DNA of 63,685 nt from a virus. The position numbers were made by a program, and so were the translations under genes. The notes beneath the pieces are model-generated. The model saw only the letters and a program-made list of their open reading frames with translations. It did not search any database and had not been told where the DNA came from. How positions within the stretch are numbered: the stretch's first letter is position 1; each line of letters begins with the position of its first letter. Positions 9,227 through 16,424 of this stretch are shown here, in pieces. The stretch covers positions 1 through 63,685 of IMG/VR virus record IMGVR_UViG_3300047360_000121; one strand, 5' to 3'.

Positions 9227-9294
9227 TCTGGATCGCTATCGGCGTAGTCGTGGTGGCCTTCATCCTGCTCGCCACGGACACCGACCTCCGCTGA
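9223..9294 (+). CDS. Tiny membrane peptide (23 residues)
   Basis: A GTG start at 9223 overlaps the DUF932 stop as GTGA. The peptide is a single hydrophobic helix (IWIAIGVVVVAFILLA) followed by a charged TDTDLR tail, and a perfect hairpin follows seven bases later. Coupling and a clean transmembrane pattern support it, but so short a frame could be fortuitous. Confidence 0.45.
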   Translation: MIWIAIGVVVVAFILLATDTDLR

Positions 9295-9300
9295 AACCTT

Positions 9301-9326
9301 CGCCCGGCAAAACCTCTTGCCGGGCG
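9301..9326 (+). terminator. Perfect hairpin, probable terminator or attenuator
   Basis: CGCCCGGCAA (9301-9310), loop AACCTC, TTGCCGGGCG (9317-9326): a 10-bp perfect stem followed by ATTCT rather than a long T run. It sits between the 9223 peptide and the 9375 gene and would end or damp the transcript of the DUF932 unit. Confidence 0.6.
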
Positions 9327-9374
9327 ATTCTCCGCACCGTAGGGTGCCACTTCCACCTGACGAAAGACCCTGAC

Positions 9375-9677
9375 ATGCCCACCGCCCTTACGATCGACCC
9401 GCCGCCGATCTGCGATGACCCGCATTGCCTCGACTGCCGGACTCGGGTGCTCTACGCCGTCGCCTCGGCGCTTGAACAGCGCGGCCCGACGCCCACGGTA
9501 TCGACGCACGAGGGCGCGGCGTTCACGCTGGCCCACGTCTTCGCCGATGTCGTGGTGACGTCGGGCGTCTCGGACAAGGAAGCCGTCGAGCTTCTGAACG
9601 CCGCGCTGCGCCGCGTCCACGGGATGAACGAAGGGGCGGATTTCCGCCCCGGCGTCCCGAACAACCAGATCCACTGA
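9375..9677 (+). CDS. Unknown small protein
   Basis: This 100-residue soluble protein starts at ATG 9375 with GAAAGACCC upstream. The N-terminus has a CDDPHCLDC cysteine/histidine cluster that could bind a metal. The remainder looks alpha-helical (VLYAVASALEQ, DKEAVELLNAALRRVHGM). No family is recognised. It lies 24 bases before the Dam-type methyltransferase and is likely in the same transcript. Confidence 0.7.
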   Translation: MPTALTIDPPPICDDPHCLDCRTRVLYAVASALEQRGPTPTVSTHEGAAFTLAHVFADVVVTSGVSDKEAVELLNAALRRVHGMNEGADFRPGVPNNQIH

Positions 9678-9701
9678 AACTCACTTCCGGTAGGGGCACC
9701 T

Positions 9702-10115
9702 ATGGCAAGCTATGAAAAGCAAGGCGAAAGCGACGAGTGGTATACGCCACGCTACATCTTTGACGCACTTGCCGCGCGTTTCGATCTCGACGTAGCCTGC
9801 CCGCCCGAGGGGCCGCGCTACGTCCCAGCGTCGGCCTACTTCCATGAGCGCGCTTTAGAGCAGCCGTGGCGGGGTTTCGTCTGGATGAACCCGCCGTTCG
9901 GGCATCAGTCTACCAAGCGGCTTTGGCTGCGGAAGTTCTTCGACCACGGCAACGGCATCGCCCTTTTGCCCGACCGAACGTCCGCGCCTTGGTGGCAGGA
10001 GTTCGCCCCGTTGGCCGACGCAATCCAGTTCGTCGCGCCCAAGGTGAAGTTCGAGAGGCCAGATGGCTCGATTGGTGGGCAGATTTTCCAACCCCTGCGG
10101 TGCAATGCCGCGTGA
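9702..10115 (+). CDS. DNA N6-adenine methyltransferase, phage Dam-like (PF05869 type)
   Basis: This 137-residue protein looks like the small phage Dam family. It begins with the family hallmark DEWYTPRYIFDAL and a LDVACPPEG stretch, followed by the catalytic NPPF motif (VWMNPPFG, about residue 65) and a LLPDRTSAPWW strand. It would methylate adenine in DNA, protecting phage DNA from host nucleases or marking strands. The C-terminus after GSIGGQ is shorter than usual and ends in a Cys/Asn/Ala tail. A late frameshift is possible but not proven. Two further methyltransferases lie downstream. Confidence 0.8.
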   Translation: MASYEKQGESDEWYTPRYIFDALAARFDLDVACPPEGPRYVPASAYFHERALEQPWRGFVWMNPPFGHQSTKRLWLRKFFDHGNGIALLPDRTSAPWWQEFAPLADAIQFVAPKVKFERPDGSIGGQIFQPLRCNAA

Positions 10116-10139
10116 TCTGTTAAACCCCGGAGGCTCTAA

Positions 10140-10955
10140 ATGATTGAAGTTCGCACGGGCGATTGCATCGACCTCATGCGCGCTATGCCCGATCAGTCGG
10201 TGCATACCTGCGTGACATCGCCACCATACTACTGGCAGCGCGACTATGGCGTTGATGGTCAAATCGGCCACGAGCCGACGCCCGCGGAATTTGTTGCTAA
10301 ACTGGTCGATGTCTTCCGCGAGGTTCGCCGTGTCCTGCATGAGCGCGGCACAGTCTGGCTGAACATTGGCGACAGCTACTACAACGGCAACGGCCAGCCG
10401 AAAGGCAGCGACCCGCGCAGCCCCTCGCGCAACTGGATCAGGAAGAAGGCCCGCCCGCTTGATGTGGCTGGCCTGCCGTTCCCGAAGAAATCGCTCCTCG
10501 GGATGCCTTGGCGCGTTGCGCTGGCGATGCAGGACGATGGCTGGACGCTGCGGCAGGAAATCATCTGGTGCCGCGAAACGGCTTTCCCTGAGCCTTCGGT
10601 GAAGGACAGGCCGCACCGGCAACACGAAACCATCTTTCTGTTCTCTAAGGCGCGTTGGTATGACTTTGACCGCACGGCGCTCCCCGAGGAAAGCGTCTGG
10701 CATATCCCGCATGAGCGGGGAAAGCTAAAGCACAACGCGGCGTTCCCGTGCGAGTTGGCCGAGCGGTGCATTCTGGCCGGTTCGCCTGCTGGTGGCACTG
10801 TGCTGGACCCGTTTGGCGGAGCAGGGACCACCGGCCTAGTCGCGGCGAAGCATGGCCGCAGCGCGATCCTGTGCGAACTGAACCCACAATATGCCGAGGA
10901 GGCCCGCGAGCGGGTTGAGCGGCATCAAGACCTGTTCTCTATAACTGCGCAATGA
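10140..10955 (+). CDS. Site-specific DNA methyltransferase (N4-cytosine or N6-adenine)
   Basis: This 271-residue protein is a PF01555-type methyltransferase. Motif IV TSPPYYW is near residue 29 and the SAM-binding motif I DPFGGAGTTG is near 223, so motif IV precedes motif I as in the beta class. The SPPY form is common in N4-cytosine enzymes, but target base and site cannot be read from sequence. The start is supported by CGGAGG nine bases upstream. No restriction enzyme is adjacent, so it is an orphan enzyme, probably for evading host restriction. Its codon use looks slightly less GC-biased than its neighbours, which suggests recent acquisition. Confidence 0.88.
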   Translation: MIEVRTGDCIDLMRAMPDQSVHTCVTSPPYYWQRDYGVDGQIGHEPTPAEFVAKLVDVFREVRRVLHERGTVWLNIGDSYYNGNGQPKGSDPRSPSRNWIRKKARPLDVAGLPFPKKSLLGMPWRVALAMQDDGWTLRQEIIWCRETAFPEPSVKDRPHRQHETIFLFSKARWYDFDRTALPEESVWHIPHERGKLKHNAAFPCELAERCILAGSPAGGTVLDPFGGAGTTGLVAAKHGRSAILCELNPQYAEEARERVERHQDLFSITAQ

Positions 10956-10994
10956 GTGTCCATTTAACCCCATTTTTCTAGAGGAGAAAATCCA

Positions 10995-11240
10995 ATGCTC
11001 AAGAAGAAGAAGAAGACCCCCCTCACCGCCCACGAGCGCGAGAAGGCCGCGTGGGACGCCCGCAAGACGGCCTACCACCACCTGAAGAACCGCGCGTCGA
11101 TTCCCGGTATTCCGGGCCGCACCGGCGCGCACGTCAACAAGCCGTGGTTCATTCAGTTGGCGTCCGGCTATGAGCGCGCCGCTGACCCCGAGCCGATGAC
11201 CCGGCAAGTGCGCCGCCAGAACGAGCGTCGCGCCGTCTGA
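10995..11240 (+). CDS. Small basic protein with poly-Lys start
   Basis: This 81-residue protein begins MLKKKKKTP and ends with an Arg-rich stretch (RQVRRQNERRAV), so it is strongly basic and may bind nucleic acid. The start follows a strong AGAGGAGA ribosome-binding site. No family is recognised. It lies between a methyltransferase and ThyX. Confidence 0.7.
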   Translation: MLKKKKKTPLTAHEREKAAWDARKTAYHHLKNRASIPGIPGRTGAHVNKPWFIQLASGYERAADPEPMTRQVRRQNERRAV

Positions 11241-11248
11241 ACACTACC

Positions 11249-11266
11249 GCCGGGCTTCGGCCCGGC
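11249..11266 (+). terminator. TTCG-capped intercistronic hairpin
   Basis: GCCGGGC, TTCG, GCCCGGC form a compact 7-bp stem with the very stable UUCG loop. There is no T run, so it is more likely an RNA stability or processing element, or a weak terminator, between the 10995 gene and thyX. Confidence 0.5.
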
Positions 11267-11286
11267 CCCTGACAACGGAGACGACC

Positions 11287-12210
11287 ATGGAAAAGCAAAT
11301 CGCTGAACGCCTGAATCGACCCCACGCACCGGCCCTTGATCGCATCCTCGGTGATGTTCGCGCCGTCGAGGGGCAGCCCCACAGCCATGTCCGGCTGATC
11401 GACTACATGGGCGACGAGGACGCGATCGTGCAGGCGGCTCGCGTCAGCTACGGCGCAGGCACGAAGACCTACCGGGAAGACCGGGGCCTGATCCGCTACC
11501 TCATGCGCAACCGGCACACCACGCCCTTCGAGATGTGCGAGATCAAGCTGCATCTGAAGCTGCCCATGGCGATCGGTGAGCAACTGCTGCGCCACCGCAC
11601 CGCCTCGCCGAACAAGGTGTCGGGCCGGTATTCGATGATGCCCGACGAGTTTTTCATCCCCGCGCCCGAGTTCATCGGTGTGCAGTCGGTGGACAACAAG
11701 CAGGGCCGATCCGAACCGCTTGACCCGCATCTGGCGATCGAGGTGCGGAACCTTATGAACGCCCACGCCCGGCAGTCCTACGAACTCTATGAGCGGCTGG
11801 CTCGCGACCCGGAGGACGGCGGCGAGTATGGACTCGCGCGGGAACTGGCGCGGTTCAATCTGCCCGCCAACCTCTACACCGAACTCTACTGGAAGATCGA
11901 CCTGCACAACCTTCTGCACTTCCTGAACCTTCGGATGGACAGCCACGCCCAGCACGAGATTCGAGCGGTGGCCGAAACGATCGCCGACATTCTCATCATG
12001 TGGGTGCCGAACGTCTGGCAGGCTTTCGAGGACTACGTGCTGGACGCGCACACCTTCAGCCGGAACGAGATGAATCTGATCGAGAAGCTGATCGAGCGTT
12101 CCAGTTTCAGGGCGCTTTACCAGTGGCAACGTGATCCCGAGTTCGACAGGTTGTCCGCGCGCGAGAAGCGCGACTTCCTGAAAACCCTTGGCTTCGAGGA
12201 CGAAGAATGA
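11287..12210 (+). CDS. thyX: Flavin-dependent thymidylate synthase ThyX
   Basis: ThyX makes dTMP from dUMP using FAD, NADPH and methylene-tetrahydrofolate. The 307-residue protein carries the diagnostic motif in the form RHRTASPNKVSGRYS (about residues 102-116), preceded by RNRHTTPFEMCEIKLHL, and the C-terminal helix region with LRMDSHAQHEIR. The length fits alphaproteobacterial and phage ThyX. Start ATG 11287 follows GGAGACGACC. The stop overlaps the next start as ATGA. With nrdJ and the HD nucleotidase it forms the phage dNTP supply. Confidence 0.95.
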   Translation: MEKQIAERLNRPHAPALDRILGDVRAVEGQPHSHVRLIDYMGDEDAIVQAARVSYGAGTKTYREDRGLIRYLMRNRHTTPFEMCEIKLHLKLPMAIGEQLLRHRTASPNKVSGRYSMMPDEFFIPAPEFIGVQSVDNKQGRSEPLDPHLAIEVRNLMNAHARQSYELYERLARDPEDGGEYGLARELARFNLPANLYTELYWKIDLHNLLHFLNLRMDSHAQHEIRAVAETIADILIMWVPNVWQAFEDYVLDAHTFSRNEMNLIEKLIERSSFRALYQWQRDPEFDRLSAREKRDFLKTLGFEDEE

Positions 12211-12542
12211 AGACGCACCCCACCTTTCCGGGTCTTCCGGTGGCTGACGCTGCCCGGCCCGACACGTCCGGCCTGAACCCGGCGCGCGAGGATGGCAGGC
12301 CGCTGTTCTTCGACACGTCGCCGACCGACCTGCTTCAGTGCTTCACCTGTCTTCGGCACGGGATCACGCAGCAGTACCGGGGCGGCGAGGTCTATATGAA
12401 CGACCGGGCGAACTCCCCGCTGAAGGACGGCGCAACCTATACGGTCTGCCACGGGCATCTGCCGGACAACGCCGTGATCTATCACCCGAGACGGAACACC
12501 TGCCGAACGAAAGACGGCACCGAGGAATGGTCCGAGGGCTGA
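12207..12542 (+). CDS. Unknown small Cys/His-containing protein
   Basis: This 111-residue protein is coupled to thyX by an ATGA overlap. It has CFTCLRHG and, later, CHGH and CRTKDG, which could make a zinc site, and a proline-rich first third. No family is recognised. It is the last gene before the second copy of the repeated promoter, which begins 23 bases after its stop. Confidence 0.7.
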   Translation: MKTHPTFPGLPVADAARPDTSGLNPAREDGRPLFFDTSPTDLLQCFTCLRHGITQQYRGGEVYMNDRANSPLKDGATYTVCHGHLPDNAVIYHPRRNTCRTKDGTEEWSEG

Positions 12543-12565
12543 ACGAGATATGGGCCTTTGGTTGG

Positions 12566-12594
12566 TTGACTGCCAACCGAAGGTTGCCTATCCT
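12566..12594 (+). promoter_or_regulatory. Repeated phage promoter, copy 2
   Basis: TTGACT (12566-12571), 17-base spacer GCCAACCGAAGGTTGCC, then TATCCT (12589-12594). The spacer matches the copies at 7972 and 60862. GGTTG/CAACC inverted halves flank the -35 box. Expected transcription starts near 12601, so the downstream gene must start at or after 12607. Confidence 0.78.
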
Positions 12595-12618
12595 ACACGA
12601 ACCGACATGGAGACTATT

Positions 12619-13035
12619 GTGACCGCAATCCCTGACCCGAAGAAGGCTCAAGTTGGAGGTTCCCACTATAAGGGCCTCCTGATCGAACCGTTGGAACTGA
12701 CCTACGCCAACCAGTATGACGGCCTCATCTTCACGATCCTGAAGTACGTCATGCGCCACCACCTCAAAGGCGGCGCGGTCGATCTGGATAAGGCTGCCCA
12801 CGCCTGTCACTACCGGGCTGCCATGATCCGCGAGCACGGCTTCTCGCCGCGCGCGCTGAACGTGTTTCCGCCTGAGCGCGTGATCTTCGCCAACAAGATG
12901 AAGCACCTCGAAGGTCGAATCTTGGCCGATGTTCATGCGTGGTCGCGGTTGGACATGCCCATGTCGAGCGATGATTCGGCGGCGATGATCGCCGCTTCGA
13001 TCATCGGTCTTCGCGACACCCGGTATCCCCGGTGA
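12619..13035 (+). CDS. DUF3310-type protein (phage SaV/nucleotide-kinase-like annotation)
   Basis: This 138-residue protein has the DUF3310 hallmark VGGSHYKGLLIEPLEL, followed by the helix with LKYVMRHHLKGGAVDLDKAAH. These small phage proteins are often labelled nucleotide kinases, but the function is not proven. The GTG at 12619 is preferred because TGGAG lies seven bases upstream and the promoter's transcription start is near 12601. An ATG at 12607 is possible. It is the first gene of the 12.6-16.6 kb unit. Confidence 0.75.
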   Translation: MTAIPDPKKAQVGGSHYKGLLIEPLELTYANQYDGLIFTILKYVMRHHLKGGAVDLDKAAHACHYRAAMIREHGFSPRALNVFPPERVIFANKMKHLEGRILADVHAWSRLDMPMSSDDSAAMIAASIIGLRDTRYPR

Positions 13036-13064
13036 GCGATTTAACCAGTGAGGAGAGTCCCGCC

Positions 13065-13697
13065 ATGACCATCATCCCCGCAACACCCGGCACGACGCTG
13101 ATCCGGCATGAGCACGTCCCGCACGACGAGGTGCCCGTGATCGGCTGGAACGTGACCGCGCAGGGAACCCGCCCCGTGACGGCGCACATGATTCCGCTCG
13201 TGCTCGTCTGGGGCGACATCATCGAGTTCCCCGACGAGACGGTGCTCGATCTGGCCGCGAACGAGGTCTATGCCTCGCGCTCGGCTTGGCTCACCGAAAC
13301 CGACCACGCGACGCACGGCAAGCCGATCACCGGGCAGCACGTCAGCGCCCGGCCCGCTTCGGCAGTCACCGCGCCGCGCCCCGCGTCCAAGCGCACCGGG
13401 AAAGCGGTCGGCCCGTTCGACGTGGCGTTCAGCGGCAAGACCTACCAACGCTGGTCGAACTGGTGGATCGCAGCGGACGACGGCGATTTCGTCTTTGAAC
13501 TCCCGCCGAACACCGCCTCGCCGTCGAACGAGTTCGTGACTCGCGTGAACCGCGAGGTCGTCGCTGACAAGATCGCGCACGGTGCGGTGAAACTGACCTA
13601 CGACATGGTGCGCGGCACGGTGCCGCTGCCCGGTGAAACGAAACCCCAAGAGGCCGAAGACGACGACGATGACGACGACGGCCTCGACATCATCTGA
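13065..13697 (+). CDS. Unknown protein with acidic C-terminal tail (..GLDII)
   Basis: This 210-residue protein starts at ATG 13065 behind a strong AGGAGAG site; an in-frame GTG at 13032 overlaps the previous stop and is the alternative. There are two globular parts: residues about 1-85 (VIGWNVTAQG, DIIEFPDETVLDLAANEVYAS) and about 115-185 (FDVAFSGKTYQRWSNWWI). A basic Pro/Ala linker joins them. The last 17 residues are a run of Asp ending GLDII, the tail shared with many other proteins of this phage. Function unknown. Confidence 0.78.
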   Translation: MTIIPATPGTTLIRHEHVPHDEVPVIGWNVTAQGTRPVTAHMIPLVLVWGDIIEFPDETVLDLAANEVYASRSAWLTETDHATHGKPITGQHVSARPASAVTAPRPASKRTGKAVGPFDVAFSGKTYQRWSNWWIAADDGDFVFELPPNTASPSNEFVTRVNREVVADKIAHGAVKLTYDMVRGTVPLPGETKPQEAEDDDDDDDGLDII

Positions 13698-13711
13698 ACG
13701 AAGGACTGGAC

Positions 13712-14068
13712 ATGCCGAAAGACTCCCAAGTGGCCCTGCCGAACTCCCAGAGCGCGGGTGACGAACTCAGGCAGTTCGTTGAGCGCGTCGAGCATATCGA
13801 GGCGGAACAGGCCGACCTCGCTGAACAGAAAAAGGAGGTCATGCAAGAACTGAAGGGCCGTGGATACGACACGAAGATGGTCCGAAAGCTGATCGCCGAG
13901 CGCAAGCGCGACCCGGATGATGTGGCCGAGGAGATCGCCGTGATGGAGATGTATCGGGAAGCCCTCGGCATGTCCACGTCGCTCCGCAACACCGCCAACA
14001 CGGGCTATGACCCCGATGTTGACGAGGACGAGGACGACGATTCCGACGCTGAAGGCGGTATGGTCTAA
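13712..14068 (+). CDS. GapR-like (DUF2312) nucleoid protein with acidic tail
   Basis: This 118-residue protein matches the DUF2312/GapR family: ELRQFVERVEHIEAEQADL, a coiled-coil helix, then KGRGYDTKMVRKLIAERKRDP and MYREALGM. In alphaproteobacteria GapR is a small DNA-binding protein that embraces overtwisted DNA near forks and transcription ends. The host protein stops soon after the LGM region, whereas this one adds about 28 residues of Asp/Glu ending AEGGMV. The start follows GAAGGACTGGAC. It sits among other acidic-tailed genes and shares one base with the next start. The family call is strong; whether it acts on phage or host DNA is open. Confidence 0.88.
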   Translation: MPKDSQVALPNSQSAGDELRQFVERVEHIEAEQADLAEQKKEVMQELKGRGYDTKMVRKLIAERKRDPDDVAEEIAVMEMYREALGMSTSLRNTANTGYDPDVDEDEDDDSDAEGGMV

Positions 14069-14322
14069 TGGCCCGCAACGCTCTCCTGACCGAGATTGCC
14101 GAGCGGCTTGAGCGCACCGGCGGCGCGGGGTTCTCCTGCTTCTGGATCGAAGGCGAGTGGCGCGTGACGCCGCGCACCGCGACCGGATGGGGGAACTTCG
14201 CCACGGGGGCCACGATCAGCGAAGCGATCGAGAACGCTTTCGCGCCGCGCGCGGTGGACTATAACGCCCCGGTCGTGATCCACGATGATGACCCGGATGA
14301 CGACGGACTGGACCTCGTATGA
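14068..14322 (+). CDS. Small unknown protein with acidic tail (..GLDLV)
   Basis: This 84-residue protein overlaps the GapR stop by one base and the next gene by ATGA. The N-terminal 65 residues look like a small alpha/beta domain (LLTEIAERLERTGG, SCFWIEGEWRVTPRT, ISEAIENAF). The end is a DDDPDDD run followed by GLDLV, nearly the same as the tail of the 13065 product. Function unknown. Confidence 0.75.
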   Translation: MARNALLTEIAERLERTGGAGFSCFWIEGEWRVTPRTATGWGNFATGATISEAIENAFAPRAVDYNAPVVIHDDDPDDDGLDLV

Positions 14323-14939
14323 CCGACACCCACTTCACCGAAGGCCCGCTCGCCGGGCTGCGCCGGAACCACTATGGCGCGATCCTCGTGGACCCGCCGT
14401 GGTCGTTCCTGACGCGCTCGGACAAGGGCAAGGACCGCTCTCCCGAACAGCACTACGACTGCATGACGCTGGACGAGATCAAGGCGCTGCCGGTGAAGGA
14501 ACTGGCCGCGAAGAACTGCGCCCTGTTCATGTGGGTGATCGACACGCACCTGCCCATGGCCCTCGACGTGATCGAGGCGTGGGGCTTCACCTACAAGACG
14601 CGGGCCTTCTGCTGGGCCAAGCAGAACCGCAAGAGCGAAGGCTTCTTCGTCGGCATGGGCTACTGGACTCGGGCCAACCCCGAGGACTGCCTGTTCGCCA
14701 CGGTCGGCGCACCGAAGCGACAGGCGCGCGACGTGCGCCGCCTGATCGTCAGCCCGGTTCGCGAGCACTCCCGCAAGCCGGACGAGACGCTTGAGCGCGT
14801 CGAGCGGCTGGTGCCCGGCCCGTATTGCGAACTGTTCAGCCGGACGCCGCGCCCCGGCTGGGATCAGATGGGCAACCAGAAAGACCGCTTCCTCGCGCGC
14901 GGCGAAGAACTGGACGACGACGCGCTCGCGCTCGTCTGA
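14319..14939 (+). CDS. MT-A70 family DNA N6-adenine methyltransferase
   Basis: This 206-residue protein has the MT-A70 signature DPPW (VDPPWSF, about residue 27), followed by HYDCMTLDEIKALPV, ALFMWVIDTHL and the C-terminal region EHSRKPDETLERVERLV, as in phage MT-A70 enzymes that methylate adenine in DNA. It is the third methyltransferase in 5 kb. It carries a short acidic end, ELDDD followed by ALALV, of the shared tail type. It starts in an ATGA overlap with the preceding gene. Confidence 0.9.
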   Translation: MTDTHFTEGPLAGLRRNHYGAILVDPPWSFLTRSDKGKDRSPEQHYDCMTLDEIKALPVKELAAKNCALFMWVIDTHLPMALDVIEAWGFTYKTRAFCWAKQNRKSEGFFVGMGYWTRANPEDCLFATVGAPKRQARDVRRLIVSPVREHSRKPDETLERVERLVPGPYCELFSRTPRPGWDQMGNQKDRFLARGEELDDDALALV

Positions 14940-14956
14940 ACGGAAGGACTCCTGAC

Positions 14957-15115
14957 ATGCCGAAACGACAATTCATGCTGAAGAACTACCCCCGATGCCC
15001 GAAGTGTGGGGCGACCTCGGGCGACGCATGGGGCCAATGCGAGGGTTCCTGCCCGCTCCCGTTTTCCCCGAACTTCAAGCAGGCCGAAGCCGACAAATAC
15101 GAGGGCCTGAAATGA
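14957..15115 (+). CDS. Small zinc-ribbon protein
   Basis: This 52-residue protein starts at ATG 14957 behind GGAAGGACTCCTGAC, a leader repeated before several genes. CPKCG at residues 14-18 and two later Cys (CEGSC) suggest a small zinc ribbon. The stop overlaps the next start as ATGA. Function unknown; it could be a nucleic-acid or protein adaptor. Confidence 0.65.
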   Translation: MPKRQFMLKNYPRCPKCGATSGDAWGQCEGSCPLPFSPNFKQAEADKYEGLK

Positions 15116-15336
15116 CCTGCGCAACCTGTAAATATGCTGCGCCGGATTCCACGGCCCACACGGGTCTGGTCTGCACGATCCAGTTGCCGCGCAACCTGAT
15201 CCACTCCTTCGCGCACCTGTTGGCGAACTTCGAGCCGTGGGATGACCTGCCGCCTGCTCCCGTCCGCCCGCAAGACGGCTGTGACTTGCACGAGGAGGAA
15301 GACTTCGACCCGATCGACACCGGAGACGTGGTATGA
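15112..15336 (+). CDS. Small Cys-rich protein with acidic tail (..TGDVV)
   Basis: This 74-residue protein begins with CATC (residues 3-6) and has two more Cys (CTIQ and GCDLH), so a zinc site is likely. The last 16 residues (EEEDFDPIDTGDVV) are of the shared acidic-aliphatic tail type. It is coupled by ATGA overlaps on both sides. No family is recognised. Confidence 0.68.
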   Translation: MTCATCKYAAPDSTAHTGLVCTIQLPRNLIHSFAHLLANFEPWDDLPPAPVRPQDGCDLHEEEDFDPIDTGDVV

Positions 15337-15530
15337 ACCGGCGACCCAAACTGCCGCACCTCGCGCGCCTCTATGACGAGGGTGCCGAGGCTGCGGCGAC
15401 TGGGGCCGAGTGCCCGTACAAAGGCGACGGCCACGGCAACCTGACACGCCGTCATATCTGGCGGCAGGGCAACGAAGACACTATCCGAGAAGCGGACGAT
15501 CTCGAATCCGACATCGCCGCTCTCATCTGA
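15333..15530 (+). CDS. RMF/CrpP-like small protein
   Basis: This 65-residue protein has a DEGAEAAATGAECPYKGDG stretch, then RRHIWRQGNED. This resembles the ribosome modulation factor / CrpP superfamily pattern (helix with EG..A..G, then CPY, then W..G). Members bind ribosomes or have other small-protein roles. It ends SDIAALI after acidic residues, a weaker version of the shared tail. It starts in an ATGA overlap. The family call is moderate. Confidence 0.6.
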   Translation: MNRRPKLPHLARLYDEGAEAAATGAECPYKGDGHGNLTRRHIWRQGNEDTIREADDLESDIAALI

Positions 15531-15547
15531 CACGAAGGACTCCTGAC

Positions 15548-15913
15548 ATGCGAACCTCCATGCTCGAAACCGAGCCGCTGGCCCCCGGCACCTGCGAATG
15601 GTGCGGCAAGGACTGCGAACTTGAAGACGCCGCCTGCTCTCTCTCCTGCGAGGCCCAGCTTGTGCGCCTCGAAGCGGCGCAGGGGCGGCTCGTGATCCGC
15701 ACGATGAAGAAGTGGCGCAAGCACCGTGGCCGCAAGGGCACCCCCGGCGAGGGGGCGATTTCCGAGGTCGCGACCCTCGTGGACGGCTTCAACAAGCAGG
15801 ACCGCCTGCGCCGCGAGAAGCTGTCCGCGCGCCGCCGCCGGGTGCAGGCCGAGATCGACGCCAAGCGGGCCGAGCGCGCCGCGAAGAAACGTAAAACGAA
15901 AGAGGACTCCTGA
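15548..15913 (+). CDS. Zinc-finger protein with long basic helix
   Basis: This 121-residue protein has a CEWCGKDC...CSLSC zinc-binding N-terminus (residues 16-35), followed by a long, strongly basic helical region rich in Arg and Lys (about residues 50-120). Nucleic-acid binding is likely. It starts at ATG 15548 behind the repeated leader GAAGGACTCCTGAC. No named family. Confidence 0.68.
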   Translation: MRTSMLETEPLAPGTCEWCGKDCELEDAACSLSCEAQLVRLEAAQGRLVIRTMKKWRKHRGRKGTPGEGAISEVATLVDGFNKQDRLRREKLSARRRRVQAEIDAKRAERAAKKRKTKEDS

Positions 15914-15914
15914 C

Positions 15915-16424
15915 ATGAACCTGTTTTACGCCGACCTCACCATGCCGAAGGGCTGGTTCCTCCATAGCCTCCACCATCAGCACGTCCGCGACCACTATCA
16001 GCGGTCGTGGTCCGAAGCCCGCTCCGAGCAAGACGGCATCGAGCCTTGGAAGGTCGTCCTGTGCCGCCTGCGCGACGGCCACAAGGTCGAGGAGCAAGGG
16101 CCGACGCTTGAGCGCGCCCTCGTCTTGGCGAAGACGCAAGCCATTGCCGAGGACCACATTGCCAAGGGCTGCGTTGTTCCGGCGGATGAGTTCGCAACCC
16201 CGAACGGTACGCTGGAATGGGTGGACGGCAACGGAATCCGCCACAAGCGGAACGTGCGGATCGTGGACGACGCGACTTTCGAGGAGGGCGACCCGCTGGA
16301 CGCGGTGCCGCACTTCGCCCACCGGGCGACCCCTGCACCGCTGACCGGGGCGATCCAGCCCTACCGCCCGAAGCCGTTCCCGCTGCGGCTTTCGGATATT
16401 GACGACGGAGAGAGTGACCAATGA
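15915..16424 (+). CDS. Unknown protein
   Basis: This 169-residue soluble protein starts at ATG 15915 behind AGAGGACTCCTGAC. The N-terminal half is His/Trp rich (HSLHHQHVRDHYQRSW) and the second half has strands (LEWVDGNGIRHKRNVRIVDDATF). A proline-rich end closes with an acidic stretch, but it ends SDQ and so lacks the shared tail. No family is recognised. It overlaps the next gene by ATGA. Confidence 0.7.
   Translation: MNLFYADLTMPKGWFLHSLHHQHVRDHYQRSWSEARSEQDGIEPWKVVLCRLRDGHKVEEQGPTLERALVLAKTQAIAEDHIAKGCVVPADEFATPNGTLEWVDGNGIRHKRNVRIVDDATFEEGDPLDAVPHFAHRATPAPLTGAIQPYRPKPFPLRLSDIDDGESDQ

Noticed and set aside
9702-10115. Dam-like gene called as a pseudogene
   Set aside because: The catalytic NPPF and the start motif are intact. 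The short C-terminus is odd but not enough to call it broken without relatives.
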